Assembly: GCA_021014945.1 (NCBI GenBank)
Contig: MU266696.1
Span: 1-21,492 of the forward strand
From: Leucogyrophana mollusca
Lineage: Eukaryota > Basidiomycota > Agaricomycetes > Boletales
Direction of reading: 5' to 3'
DNA: 21,492 nucleotides
The position numbers and the translations under genes were made by a program. The notes beneath the pieces are model-generated. The model was not told where the DNA came from and did not search any database. It saw only the letters and a program-made list of their open reading frames with translations. Positions 1 to 9,937 of the stretch are shown here, piece by piece. Position 1 is the first letter of the stretch. Every line of letters starts with the position of its first letter.

Positions 1-461
1 GTGATGCGTTCGACAGATGTCCTCTGAGCTCCCTTTCCGCAGACCAAAGTCGGCCCTTCGTAGTCGAGGCTCAGGAAGACATGTCGACGCATCAGAGAGG
101 ACCAGAAAGGGCGGGGGTTGGACTGGGCAAGAAAAAAAAAAGCGTGGGATTCCGGTCGGGAGCGCTCGAGTCGCCGGGTACCGAGCAGGCGGACCGCGGG
201 TCGAGGAATCCCAGACGGAAAAGGCAATCGATCGGAAGCGATCGGGGGCGCGTGGCCTTTGGCTGAGCGCCACCGTAAATTTCTCGAACTAAGTATTTGT
301 CTCGGGATATAACGACACTGCGTAATATCAGGAGACCACACGCCAAAATGAGACAGTATAGCGAGTAACGAGATATCCAGACTCTGACAATATTGTATAC
401 AAAGCTATGAACAAAACACATGTGGTCAACCAGCACGGTAAGATTGCCGGGTAACGCCTGA
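1..461. other. Region downstream of the SR-rich gene, no gene recognised
   Basis: This GC-rich stretch lies beyond the stop codon of the minus-strand SR-rich gene. An open frame on the plus strand (17-292) is rich in Arg, Gly and Ser but matches no family I know and lacks convincing splice signals. The segment at about 129-140 is an A-run. Part of the region near 300-461 may be the 3' untranslated region of the SR-rich gene. Confidence 0.5.
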
Positions 462-1730
462 TCACCCGTCAAACACCGTCCCGTCCATACGAACACCCAT
501 GTTTTGCTTCACTTCCATTCCCATTAATTTCATTTTGCCCGCTTCGATTCGTTCATGTTGCACCCGCCTTAGCTCTTGCAGTTGCTCCTTGCTGAGGTAA
601 CTTTCATGCTCCACCGAGGCCTTCTTATGTCGTGTTTGGTGTGCGCGCAGATCAGCTGCGGGATCGTACGCGTCTGATGCAGGAGGAACGAATTCGCCCT
701 GACGGAGGGAGGCCATGCGCCGCTCATAGGCTTCCATATGGTAGTATTTTTCGTGCGGAAGCGTGGCTATATTGATCAAGAGATTAGTGATGTGAATCCG
801 GGGCAAGGCTTTATGCCGAAGCGAAACGGACCAGTATTGAAATCTTCGACAAAGACCGCGAACTCTTTGCGTTCTTGGTCCTTAGAGATTGCCTCAGGAT
901 TTATCTTGCGCTCTTCGAGGAGCCAAGTGCGGAATTCCTGTGATTTGTTGTAAAAGCTACGAGGGACGGGAAGCATCAATGTTAGTTGGGATACAACACA
1001 GTTAAAGCATTGCAGCGTAATTTTGATAGAATTTATAGTGTCGAGGGCGAAAATGGGACAGTGGGGTCACTCACTCGGAATCGCTGATAATGCCATGTTT
1101 GCCCCACTGAGCACTGGAGCTCGTTGCAGCGCTTTTCTTTTTCTGATGGCCGAAGGCCAATGAGAAAGCTGTTGCGGTAAGAAACCAGAATTGTACCTTC
1201 TTCTCTTTCTTTTCCTTCTTACGTTCTCTCTTTTCTTTGTCTCGGCTCCTGCTCCGTTTACGATGTTTGTCTTTCTTCTTCTTGTGGTGTCGATTTTCGG
1301 AGGAGGAATGAGACATGGACCTTGAATGCGACCGTTTCCTCTTGTCCTTCTCGAAATCTCGCCCACGACCACTGACGTACTTATGATTCTCTCGGGACCG
1401 GGAACGACGGCCGGGGCTACGAGACCTTGACCTCGAGCGTCTACGGGACCGATAAGGAGACCTAGACCGTGAGCGGGATGATTGGTGGTCGCCTCTTCCC
1501 TTGCCAGCACGTCTGCGGTCGTCTTGCTCCTTTATCCTGTATTCCTCCCCGTCCCGCAGTCTAATCTCCTCCCCGTCTCGATGTTTTGATCCGTCGCTGC
1601 CAATGGTTTTTTCTGTGTGGCCCTCCCGACCCCTGGAGCGCTCGTCCCTATAAGACCGTCTTTCCACACTTCGACTTCTGCTTCTACTTCGTGCTCTGTG
1701 TGAATCATCTCCTCGACTAAAGTGCGCCAT
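462..1730 (-). CDS. SR-rich nuclear protein with SCI1-like C-terminal domain (4 exons, 343 aa)
   Basis: Spliced exons are 1730-1197, 1142-1075, 956-832 and 766-462, giving 343 residues plus a TGA stop, with all phases consistent. The start MAHFSRGDD is the first Met of the Arg/Ser-rich frame. Residues 1-178 are a low-complexity RS/RD/KK region typical of splicing-associated proteins; the tail of exon 1 is a lysine-rich basic block. Residues 179-343 form a conserved domain with the marks QWGK..II, EFR.WL.EE, FVEDFNTATLP..KYY and a C-terminal RMDGTVFDG. From memory this resembles the Style cell-cycle inhibitor 1-like family, also seen in animals and fungi. A nuclear RNA-processing role is inferred from the RS region; the precise function is unknown. 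Introns are 54, 118 and 65 nt; the third uses an unusual GTCCGT donor. A TATAAAAG lies only about 4-11 nt before the ATG, too close to be the core promoter for this start. Confidence 0.88.
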
Positions 1731-3340
1731 TAGTCTTTTATACAGAAAACCGAAAGAATTGATAGCTAGTAGCTGTCGGTTACTCCGCACTGACCGATTG
1801 AGAACTGAGTAGTAAGACCGCCAAGGCAATCCACTGTGTGGGCACCAATGAGCAAGCGGTTATTTGACCTTGTTTGAATCCGGGGCATTTGGTAAATAAG
1901 CCATAACAAGCTCTTTCAGGCAAATTTTCCTCCGAGGCGACTCAGATGGTAGACCGGGTCAGGTCAGGACTCCCTATAAGAGGTGGCTAGGCCTCCGTGT
2001 GGCCACACCTTGTTGGGCTGCGTGTGTCGTGACTATAAAAAAAAACACAACCTTCAGTGTCGCAGCCATTCTTCTTGGCACCTTGCTCTCTTGTTCCACC
2101 ATTTTTCGTTATACTTCGGAGGCTTGCACATCGATAACGACTCTGTGGTTGATCACCCGATCTTTCGGGGAACCCATGGGACAACGGAACCTGGACCGAT
2201 ACCAGTGCCTGTCAATGCGCCTCCATGGATAATGCCGACCCCACTCACTGGTTATCGTGATCTCATCGATCGCTTTGAATGCACAGCTCTGAGCATTCAG
2301 CCCTTCTCCGCAATATTGAACTCCCCCAAACAATCGGATAACATCTCCGAAGACCGGGGCTTTCACGAGACGGTTACTCTGGCCGCCATCTGATGTTTAC
2401 CTACCCTGCAAAGGGTATTGCCACATCGGCCACAATTTGCTTCGAGGAGGCACAAGTCCCGAAGACTTGCCCCCTGTAAACGTCTGTGAGTCGACGGCCA
2501 TTGAGCTGTTGGTCATCAACAAGCCAGGAATTCACTCGCTGATACACTTCATCAGGGTATCGACAAACATGACATGTCCGTTATCGGGAAAGTACAGCGG
2601 GCTGCCGTATCGGAAAACAAGCCTGATCCGCTTACGGCCCTGGTCTCGACTTTAATGGTGGATGTCATTGATGGCTTTTCGGGCCCTTGCATGGGTGTTC
2701 CGGCCTCGTGGTTTGCACGTTAATACACACGCTGTGCTGCCCACCCGTTACGTTCATGGCATTGCATTGTAGAGAACATCCTCATCGCGTGGCCCTCCGA
2801 GCCTACCGCAACGCCAAGGACCGCGTAATTTATCCCGGCGACTTGCTTAGTGGAGAGGACAGTTTAACACAATGCCGCATATCTTGCGAGTAATCCAGAA
2901 GGCGTAATGTAGAGCCTATTGCCGTCGAGCAGGACTCATACATGAATTGCACTTCACAGATTCACGAAAAGATCAACCCGTTTAACTCTCGAGGAATTGA
3001 TCGGCGAACCAGCAAACTGATCCGTTCGCCACCTTCAATGAATCAGGGGTTTGTACGCTTCGCGGAACCCAAATTGCTGCATTCTCGAGTCACGGATGGA
3101 TCACGGAGTTCGAACTTCAATCCTGGTCAGCTCTTTTTCGTCGGCCGCCCCGAACCATGGCCTCCGGTGGTATGCTGCCCGGTGGTGGCGGATTGAGGCG
3201 AGTTGGCATTGGTCGTCGACCTGTAGCTTCACCAGTGCCCCGAGCCTTGTTTTTTTTTTTTCGCAATCCTCCACTGTGGTGGTACCCTTCTTATGAAAGA
3301 TGAGTCCCTGACTGGCTGCATCCACCTCACACAGCTTGCC
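1731..3340. other. Intergenic region with possible coding relics
   Basis: This 1.6 kb separates the divergent SR-rich gene and the first zinc-finger gene. It holds several medium open frames: plus 1983-2393, a plus frame around 2570-2700 containing VIGKVQRAAVSENKPDP, and plus 2687-2893. A plus frame near 3040-3260 includes GTQIAAFSSHGWITEFEL and GGMLPGGGGLRR. Some read like protein, but frames change repeatedly without good splice sites and I recognise no family. It may be a decayed gene or ordinary intergenic DNA. T-runs occur at 3249-3260. Confidence 0.35.
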
Positions 3341-3394
3341 ACTTTATATAGCGGAGAGGGAGGCCTGGCTTGGCTTGCGACATGGATATAAGGG
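3341..3394 (+). promoter_or_regulatory. Candidate TATA elements of the first zinc-finger gene
   Basis: TTTATATAG at 3343-3351 and GATATAAGGG at 3385-3394 lie about 100 and 60 nt before the proposed ATG at 3451. The second is spaced much like the TATATAAG box of the paralogous gene. Assignment is by position and sequence only. Confidence 0.45.
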
Positions 3395-3450
3395 AGGTGA
3401 CAACAATCGACATATCTACATCTTGAATACGGCTTCTTCCCACTTGCAGC

Positions 3451-4097
3451 ATGTCTTCTTCGTGAGTAAACAAATCTCTATGCCATCGTCTTACCCATTA
3501 ATGTGTGTTCCATCACAGTACCTCGTACGCATGAATTCATACTAACCTGGAAGTTGTACTAACTGTGTCCCTTCTACGACGGTGCCCAATACTTCTATTT
3601 TACCTTCTAGTCTCCCCAAGGCGATAACATGGTGCGGAGGGAAGCTCATGGACACAGAAGATGTGGTGGACGCCAAGAAACTCGGCGGGGAGGTGCGGGT
3701 ATACGAGTGTCTTTGGGACCGGGGGTCCCCCTGTGAATTGTGGATCCCGGGAGACAGGACCGGGCTTGGATGGCACATGCAGGACTGGCATGATGTCAAG
3801 CTAGGCGATAAGCAGCCGACGATATGCCTTTGGCAAGATGGGGACGGTCAAGGCCCATGCAGTCAGACCTTGCAGAAGGAGAATGTGGCGCGCCATATCG
3901 CAACCACCCACCTGTCCTCCGCGGCGGTCCAATGCTCCAACTGCGGTTCCGAGCTTTCGCGTCGGGACGCCTTCCAGAGGCATATCCAAACAGGGAGGGC
4001 ATGTGAAGGTGCTACTGGCATTCCAGTCCTCAGGGGCGCCCTGATTGACGCCAGCACCTGGGAAGGAAAGGGGGGAATTCGGGGTCGCGCTAATTGA
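3451..4097 (+). CDS. Three-finger C2H2/C2HC zinc-finger protein, paralog 1 (about 165 aa)
   Basis: The main exon is 3611-4097, ending in TGA. The acceptor TTCTAG at 3605-3610 breaks the frame on its 5' side. The best first exon is 3451-3461 (MSS plus two bases of the next codon), donor GTGAGT at 3462, giving a 149-nt intron and consistent phase; this short first exon is inferred. Three metal-binding units follow: C-x7-C-x13-H-x4-H (CLWD...HMQDWH), C-x10-C-x11-H-x4-H (CLWQD...HIATTH) and C-x2-C-x12-H-x6-C (CSNC...HIQTGRAC). The spacing of units 1 and 2 departs from classic C2H2 fingers. The same order is found in the gene at 6455-7552, so the two are tandem duplicates; this copy lacks the long Ser/Thr/Pro-rich N-terminus of the other. 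A nucleic-acid-binding or regulatory role is possible but unproven. Confidence 0.8.
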
Positions 4098-6400
4098 ATG
4101 TGCACCACGCGGGAAAGAATATGTCCTGTTCCGAACTTGGTGAGCTGCCCGTTTTGCTTGCATTTGTATCACAGGCTAATACCTCACAATCCGTAAGATA
4201 AACAAGCACCCATGTAGTCTTTCTTCGCTCTTATAGTTCTCTACTCGCGCCTTGGAGGCCAAGTTTAACTGCCCTCGTATGGCAGGTCATTTTCTTTCAC
4301 TCCATTCCAACACTCAAATGTTTGATTGATTTGTATCAATGATCAACGGTTGATTATATTTATTACTTGTATCTTTATCTTTTGTATCTTCCTGAGTTTA
4401 CTACTGTATTACTACTCGCTATCATAACTGGACGTCTGATGTTTTACCTATGACGGTTCGACCTGCGGGCGAGATAGGTGAGTGTACTCCTTGGACAAGT
4501 CTTCACGGCGCACATTTCAACTGAAGCAAGCCTGGATTTTCTCGTGAATATGATCCAAACCTCCTCAAAACTATAGAAACTTGAACCTCCTGCCCCCACC
4601 CGAGTTATAAGTGAACTGGGCCTGTGTATACCTCTGTTCGACGCCATCGCATGGTTGCTAGCATTTCCTCAGGATCATTTTCGTGGGTACACATTTTTGT
4701 TTGTTATTCGTCTATAATGATCCTGACAGCGCGAATATGCAAGTACTACATTTGTAATCAGGTTGGATTGATGCGGCATCGTATATGTTAATCTGTTGAG
4801 GTATCACCAGTTCACCAGTAGTTCTCTGTTGGCCTGTCTTTCTGTCGGGCCGTATGCTTGTGAGGATGCGATCTGGGGCGTCTGTAGAATTTCTGTAGAA
4901 GTTGCGCGGCTGTGGGAAATCTGTAGACGGGAATGGGTAGTTTACTGATGGATGCTATGCTCGAGCGAATTGACGAGACCTACGGGGACAGCGGCTGGAT
5001 GACATCACCAAATTTTTAAGACCCATATGCACCATAGGCACAATTTGGCTTCGGATAACTTCTGTCAGATGAGGATTCAGGGGCCTTTCGTTGACGCTCA
5101 CACGCCTTACAAGCGCCCACCACGTGAGTACTCAATTAGGGTTGTCATTGTTCTCCTTTAACATCACCTCGGTGTCCTTCGGAACAGCGTTTGTGATTTC
5201 ATCGCGAGTGACGAGATATAGGTCCCCGCTGGGCCCCAGCCTCCAAAGCCCTGCTATTTCACCCGAATTGTACCTCGGGCTTGAAGCTCCGAGTGATGGT
5301 TCCACACCACCATACAGGCCAGCCTGTGTTACTCTCGCGATGTCCAATAATCCTCTTGATGTCATTGGACGTTGCTACAGGTTAAACTCGGGATCAAAAC
5401 AAAGAGACCAAGCACAGAAGATCGTAATGGCCAAGCAATTACATACGTGCCTCGGATATCTCCGCACTGCGATCACTTTTTAATTTTCTGAAACTCGGGT
5501 GGAGCGAATCTTTCACAGCAATGCAACTCGGACGCCGTGCAGTTGGTATCACTGAGTAAAAGGTTTAACTTTACATAAGAGGAATTGAAGGCGGAGGTCT
5601 CGGACTCTGGAAGTATCTAGAGGTGATTCCGCGTCACAAATCCGGAAGAGTGTATGACAATCGGCCAACGGATCGATCGGACATGATGCACCACTGGCAA
5701 ATTATGGCCTGCATCATTGATTAACCCACCGGAGTGTTGAGTTGACCTACATCTGTGCGGCGATTTTGGATGACCTCGAGGTTCAAACCTTGAAATCAGG
5801 TCCCTTGACGTCCGTTAGTTGCCCGACGTCCACAAGTATACATTTGTCATAGCCCAGAGTCTCCAATGCCAAGGATCAGTTAGGTGCTCGAGCAAGCATT
5901 GCCCAAATTCGCTAGTCTCCTTTGCAGACCTTACGGTATGGCTTGATCCACCTCCGATTTTACAACGAAGGAGACTTATCACGATACTTTCGGGCAAGTC
6001 ATTGAACGTGCCCAGAGTTCAAGCTCGTTGGCATTTTAATACCATCTGGTAAATCCACTTGATATTTATAACTCGTGAGTCCATCGATCGGAAACAACCT
6101 TCGCCGCCGCCCGGCGAGAGCAGACTTGGAAGCACAGTGGGGTAGTTTATGTCCTTAGGTTTGTCAATTCTCGCTGTCTGATCTTTCGGCCGTCATTCTA
6201 AAGCATCCATTCAATCCGCTATACGCGGAGCCTCTTGATCATTGAGCGCTCGTTTATTTTCTTGCAGTGCCCTCTGTGGCATTTTGTCAATGTCATCAGT
6301 TATGAGAATCGATGTGAACAGTTCACCACATGCCCCTCACAGCATGCCACTGGCTACCGCAATAAGAGGCTCTTGTTCAGGTTCACTCAGGGATGACCGT
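4098..6400. other. Long region between the zinc-finger paralogs, no gene assigned
   Basis: 4098-4440 is AT-rich and likely holds the 3' untranslated region of paralog 1. Three copies of TCTGTAGA occur at 4881-4888, 4892-4899 and 4920-4927. Opposing open frames overlap at 5091-5483 (plus) and 5132-5365 (minus); the minus one contains GLWRLGPSGDLYLVTRDEIT and reads more like protein, but I recognise no family and see no complete gene structure. Frames near 5815-6052 are not convincing. 6060-6400 would contain the upstream promoter region of paralog 2. Confidence 0.4.
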
Positions 6401-6405
6401 CGTCG

Positions 6406-6413
6406 TATATAAG
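6406..6413 (+). promoter_or_regulatory. TATA box of the second zinc-finger gene
   Basis: TATATAAG lies 42 nt before the proposed ATG at 6455, giving room for a transcription start about 30 nt downstream. It is the clearest core promoter match in the window. Confidence 0.6.
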
Positions 6414-6454
6414 TAGGTTGCTGCGATATCCTATCAAACAACAAACAGTTTTCG

Positions 6455-7552
6455 ATGTCTGCTGTACCTCGATCAGGAACGACCTTCGTGTCGAAAACCT
6501 CTTCCAGCCTGTAAGTATATGGTTCTCCATGTCGACCGTTCTGAAATTATTCCATTTATCTCTCAGATATGGCGCGTTGACACCTCGCGACCCTCTTCGC
6601 GAGCCCTACTCTGGGGACAAAACTACAGCGCGTGTGCAGCAAGACCGTGACCACCGCTACTATATGTCCGTGTCCGCTAACCCAACCACGCATCGTGCAC
6701 CGTCAGTCGCGTGTCTACTGTGTATGCGAGTCATGATCTGACGGGGTGATTAGTGCTCCTAGGTCTGATGCCGCGCCGCATGTCAACGCCTTCGACCAGT
6801 CACTCTATCCTGGACCTCACTTCTCCAGCCTTTCCTCGGCACATTTTACCCACAACCATTCCCATGATTTCCCTTTCGTCAACAATGCTCGTCCCACCCC
6901 GGATTATGTTAACTGGTCGTCCCCCCAAACTCGGACATCGCCCTGGGTGACTGGATCCCCCGCATCGGCGAGTTCATCTGGGACTACCCCCTCTTCTTCG
7001 CCGTCACCCACACCGTCTCACAGGGGAGCGTCCCCCTATGCACCAACGACAACTTTGGCAGGGTCCATGCAGACCATGTATCTGACACCACCCCAGATCG
7101 TATGGTGCGACGGGGTAATGATGCACAAGGATGACCTGCTTGTGGAAGGTGGCAACTCGGTGGGTTCTCCAAGGACCCAGATGCATGTGTATCAATGCCT
7201 CTGGGATACACGGGGTTCCCCTTGCGACTTGCATATCGGAGGCGATAAAACCCGCTTAGGCGCGCACCTGCAGGTCTGGCATCATGTAGGCGCTGGGGAC
7301 AAGCAAGAGATATGCTGCCGCTGGGAAGGCTGTGGCACGAAGCTGAAAAAGGAGAGCCTGGCGCGGCACATACTCTCCACCCATCTATCCATAAAATCGG
7401 CCTGTTCGAACTGTCGTACAGAGTTGGCGCGCGATGACGCGTGGCGAAGGCACGTCCAGAGGATAGACGCGTGTAGGATCGCCAATGCGAGGGTGACCAC
7501 GGTCCATGGTCCTAATGCTCGGGTTGTCAACATTCCCTCGATTGCTGGCTAG
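6455..7552 (+). CDS. Three-finger C2H2/C2HC zinc-finger protein, paralog 2
   Basis: Exon 1 is 6455-6510 (MSAVPRSGTTFVSKTSSS), with a clear GTAAGT donor at 6511. The main exon is 6754-7552, ending in TAG, after acceptor GATTAG with a CTGAC branch site. Between them the splicing is ambiguous: a middle exon from 6567 ending at 6665 (donor GTCCGT) or at 6716 (donor GTGTCT, 37-nt intron span too short to be comfortable), or direct joining of 6510 to 6754. Direct joining keeps phase too. The N-terminal half of the main exon is rich in Ser, Thr and Pro and probably disordered. The C-terminal half carries C-x8-C-x13-H-x4-H, C-x4-C-x11-H-x4-H and C-x2-C-x12-H-x6-C units. The region from IVWCDG onward aligns throughout with paralog 1, including GDK/GDR..LG.H, DKQ..C and ..ARHI..THLS. 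Function is unknown; a regulatory role is possible. Confidence 0.82.
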
Positions 7553-8212
7553 TGATCTCCAGGCTCGAGATACGTAGGTTTTTGTTCTTCTAATGCCCTC
7601 TCAACCTACCATCTGGATGGGGTTCAAATCTTTTGCTTGGTCATGAGACGAGCACCTATATAGACCACTATTTTATTGGTAATGATAATTTATGACCCTG
7701 GTGGAACTAACATAATCATCCATAATTTCTACTGTACTTATTAGTATTCAACGCCATGTATCGATAACATTAATGTCCTCTACGCAATAATTATAGCGGT
7801 ACCAATTTTACCGTCGCTCCCTACAAGCATCCGCAAAATCTTCTAGGTCCACGCATGCAGCTGCATACAGTCGTCGGGTCAGCTCGGGAATGCTGCAAAA
7901 CCAACTTTGGGACGGGACCTGGCTACAGCCGCCCCTGTGCACCGCCACATGCCTTGTGTTGAGTGGCAAATGAAATAAGCGACAGGACTGTCACACTGAA
8001 GTGGTGCATTCCCTTGCATTCCTGTGCGTTCCTCGCTGACAATTCTCCGGGCGCAAAACCGACCTCGAGCGGACTAGCGAGAAACATGCTATTGAACCTA
8101 CCAAGCTTCAGGGACGGGGAGCGGCCGAGTTTCACCCAACGCGTGCATTCTTGTTCATTTGCCGCAGACGACAGGCCAACTTGGAAAACTCCCTTGCTCA
8201 AGGCTGTTTCAA
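7553..8212. other. 3' flank of zinc-finger paralog 2, no gene assigned
   Basis: 7553-7810 is AT-rich and probably untranslated or intergenic. Opposed open frames at 7963-8295 (plus) and 7923-8237 (minus) overlap on the same DNA; neither resembles a known family and neither shows convincing exon boundaries. Confidence 0.4.
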
Positions 8213-8412
8213 GTATTGTATTTTCCGCCATGCTCAATAGCTCGAGTTATTCTCGTAGCCATCGGTCCCACAACCCACTGGTGCAAGAGCTCTAGCAAAA
8301 GAAGGTCATACTATCAATGCCATGGGGATATCTGGACGTATGAAGCCGCAAGGATCTGGCAGTGGTTGCCCGGAAGTTACACTACACATGTTGAATGCCT
8401 GCACCGGTGAGT
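8213..8412 (+). pseudogene. Possible uroporphyrinogen-III synthase fragment, frameshifted
   Basis: One frame reads VLYFPPCSIARVILVAIGPTT up to 8275 and another continues from 8283 as ARALAKEGHTINAM. Joined across 7 extra bases (8276-8282) they resemble the IGPTTARAL.EEG segment conserved near the C-terminus of uroporphyrinogen-III synthases, the haem-pathway enzyme that closes the tetrapyrrole ring. Seven bases cannot be an intron, so the copy would be frameshifted. I found no convincing upstream catalytic or N-terminal part. The stretch after it (GRMKPQGSGSGCPEV) fits the family poorly. A GTGAGT at 8407 could be an old donor. The match is short and made from memory, so this stays tentative. 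Confidence 0.35.
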
Positions 8413-8570
8413 AGAAAACCGCCCATATTATTGGTAAATTTCTCTATTCCCCTAGACGGACATCAGTTTTAGTCACTTAGTGTCTTTAGACCAAGTGACG
8501 GCACTGAAATACATCGCTCGTAAAGTTGGAAGACGTCAACTTGTCTCCGAATGTCCGGTGTCTTTGGGGG

Positions 8571-9264
8571 TATAAATGCCTGCTAGTATTGCAGTTTTTC
8601 TGCGTCTCACCATCTTCAACATCGCCCTCTCGATGCCTACTGTACCTGCACGTTTAAATCCTGCCGAAGCGGTCGCAATCCTTGCTGATCTCATTGTCCT
8701 GTAAGCTTCCCCCCTCTCAACTCGCTTTCTCCCAGTTGATACGCTCGTGATATGCAAGCGCCAGAAGCGCCGAAATTCCAGTCGCATCGTAGGTGGTGGG
8801 TTCGTCGTCTCCTCGATCGCGGTGTTGAACGCATTGTTTTGGCCACATACACAGCGGTAAGCCCTGCCAAGGCACCGACCTTCCATTGTACATTGCACCA
8901 AAGGATACGGTGCTCCGTCTTGATTTACTCGGCGCACCTGTTGAGACAATGAAAGAAGCCACATCCGCCATTAGCTTTGACATGTCCGCTCCCTCTGTGA
9001 TTCGCGGTCCTTGGCAGCTCACGCACCTATAACTTCTACAGTTCGGATGAGCGAGAAGTCAGCGAGTATTATTCCTTTCGGTTTCCTCCGGGTGCCACAC
9101 CAGCCGCAATCCTTGACGCCGCCAGTGAGATAGGGGATATATCCCCTCTTCCTTACCAGGAGTGCGTCAATGCTTTGTCTTCTGTGATGGCCACGTCACT
9201 GACAGGAATGCTGTTCCCACCACAATTTGCGACAGGACCCTACCAATGTCGGCCCAGCGCCTAG
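8571..9264 (+). pseudogene. Unidentified multi-exon gene, probably broken
   Basis: TATAAATG at 8571-8578 precedes an ATG at 8633 opening MPTVPARLNPAEAVAILADL, with a GTAAGC donor at 8701. An exon beginning at 8782 would continue in phase with RIVGGGFVVSSIAVLNALFW, a possible membrane helix, to a second GTAAGC donor at 8857. Farther on, a protein-like frame at about 8880-9030 (YIAPKDTVLRLDLLGAPVE) gives way to another at 9016-9264 (SSRTYNFYSSDEREVSEYY, then a segment with MATSLTGMLFPP) ending in TAG. The last two segments are one base out of register with no plausible intron between them, and the third does not join in phase to the exon before it. I recognise no family. It may be a real gene with splicing I did not solve. 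Confidence 0.3.
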
Positions 9265-9562
9265 CACGCTCGCCTCCGCGTGGGCACAATTCCTTGACCC
9301 ACAAATTTGCTCCGTATAGCATCCCGACACGACTCGATCAGGCAAAACCGGACAGACGGATGTTGTAGAGGTCTCCTATTTATTTATTCACCTTAGCTTC
9401 CTAGGACATAAATATCAGCTTCAACTGACCTGTAGGCTGTAGACGATGTGGATATCTTCCAATTTAATATTTTGTTTGTATTGGATGCCGGTCATACTAC
9501 GATTTCCTGATGCTGGTGATGTATGACATCAAGTAGACAGTATGTCGGAGATCTCTTTTTTT
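9265..9562. other. Intergenic stretch, nothing recognised
   Basis: The region becomes AT-rich toward the MITE-like element. A short plus frame ending at 9368 has no recognisable content. Confidence 0.4.
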
Positions 9563-9723
9563 GGTTGCAATCCTGGAGCCATGTAATTCAAAATTGCGGT
9601 CACAATTACGATTATAATGACCTCGTAACCAAAATTTTGGCCCACAAATCTATTTTGACCCTAAAATAAGGTTATAATGGAGTTGCAAGCCATTGCAATT
9701 GGCCTTGTAATTGTGGTTGCAAC
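9563..9723. repeat. MITE-like AT-rich inverted repeat
   Basis: The segment begins GGTTGCAATCC and ends with GGTTGCAAC, so the outer ends read GTTGCAA..CC inward from both sides. Internally CACAATTAC (9601-9609) is matched by GTAATTGTG (9707-9715), and the centre holds a perfect 12-nt palindrome CCAAAATTTTGG at 9629-9640. TTATAATG occurs twice (9611-9618 and 9672-9679). No target-site duplication is clear and there is no coding capacity, as expected for a small non-autonomous element. Inverted-repeat ends are imperfect. Confidence 0.5.
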
Positions 9724-9937
9724 TATTTGTCTTCAATCAAAATTAAATATAGAGGTGCCTCGGCACTAAGGCCCTACAACCGCTTGCAAGAAATTGTAAC
9801 CAAAAAAAGAAGTTTCCGACATAGCGGTGGTAAGCGCGGTTGTGCGGTCTTGCGTTGGGAGATACCGCAGACAGGAATGTGTTTTATCGAAACAGTTCCG
9901 GTACGTCAACTATGCCATTCGATGTTACCACATGGTT

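Noticed and set aside
92..496. A 134-codon minus-strand open frame overlapping the 3' end of the SR-rich gene
   Set aside because: It overlaps the SR-rich gene's stop region and has no recognisable content or splice support.
1734..1741. TATAAAAG just upstream of the SR-rich gene's ATG
   Set aside because: It lies within about 10 nt of the start codon, so a transcript begun from it would miss the ATG; there is no suitable downstream in-frame Met.
3801..4172. A 123-codon minus-strand open frame
   Set aside because: It is antisense to the zinc-finger exon of paralog 1, which is validated by its paralog; the antisense frame is a shadow.
7619..7631. GGTTCAAATC resembling a tRNA B box (also GGTTCAAACC near 5780)
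   Set aside because: No matching A box, acceptor stem or cloverleaf could be formed around either site.
8470..8500. Short inverted repeat GTCACTT...AAGTGAC
   Set aside because: Seven-base arms with a loose loop are expected by chance and are not tied to any gene end.
8536..8964. A 142-codon open frame on the minus strand
   Set aside because: It overlaps the plus-strand gene-like segment with TATA box and donors, and its composition resembles no protein family.
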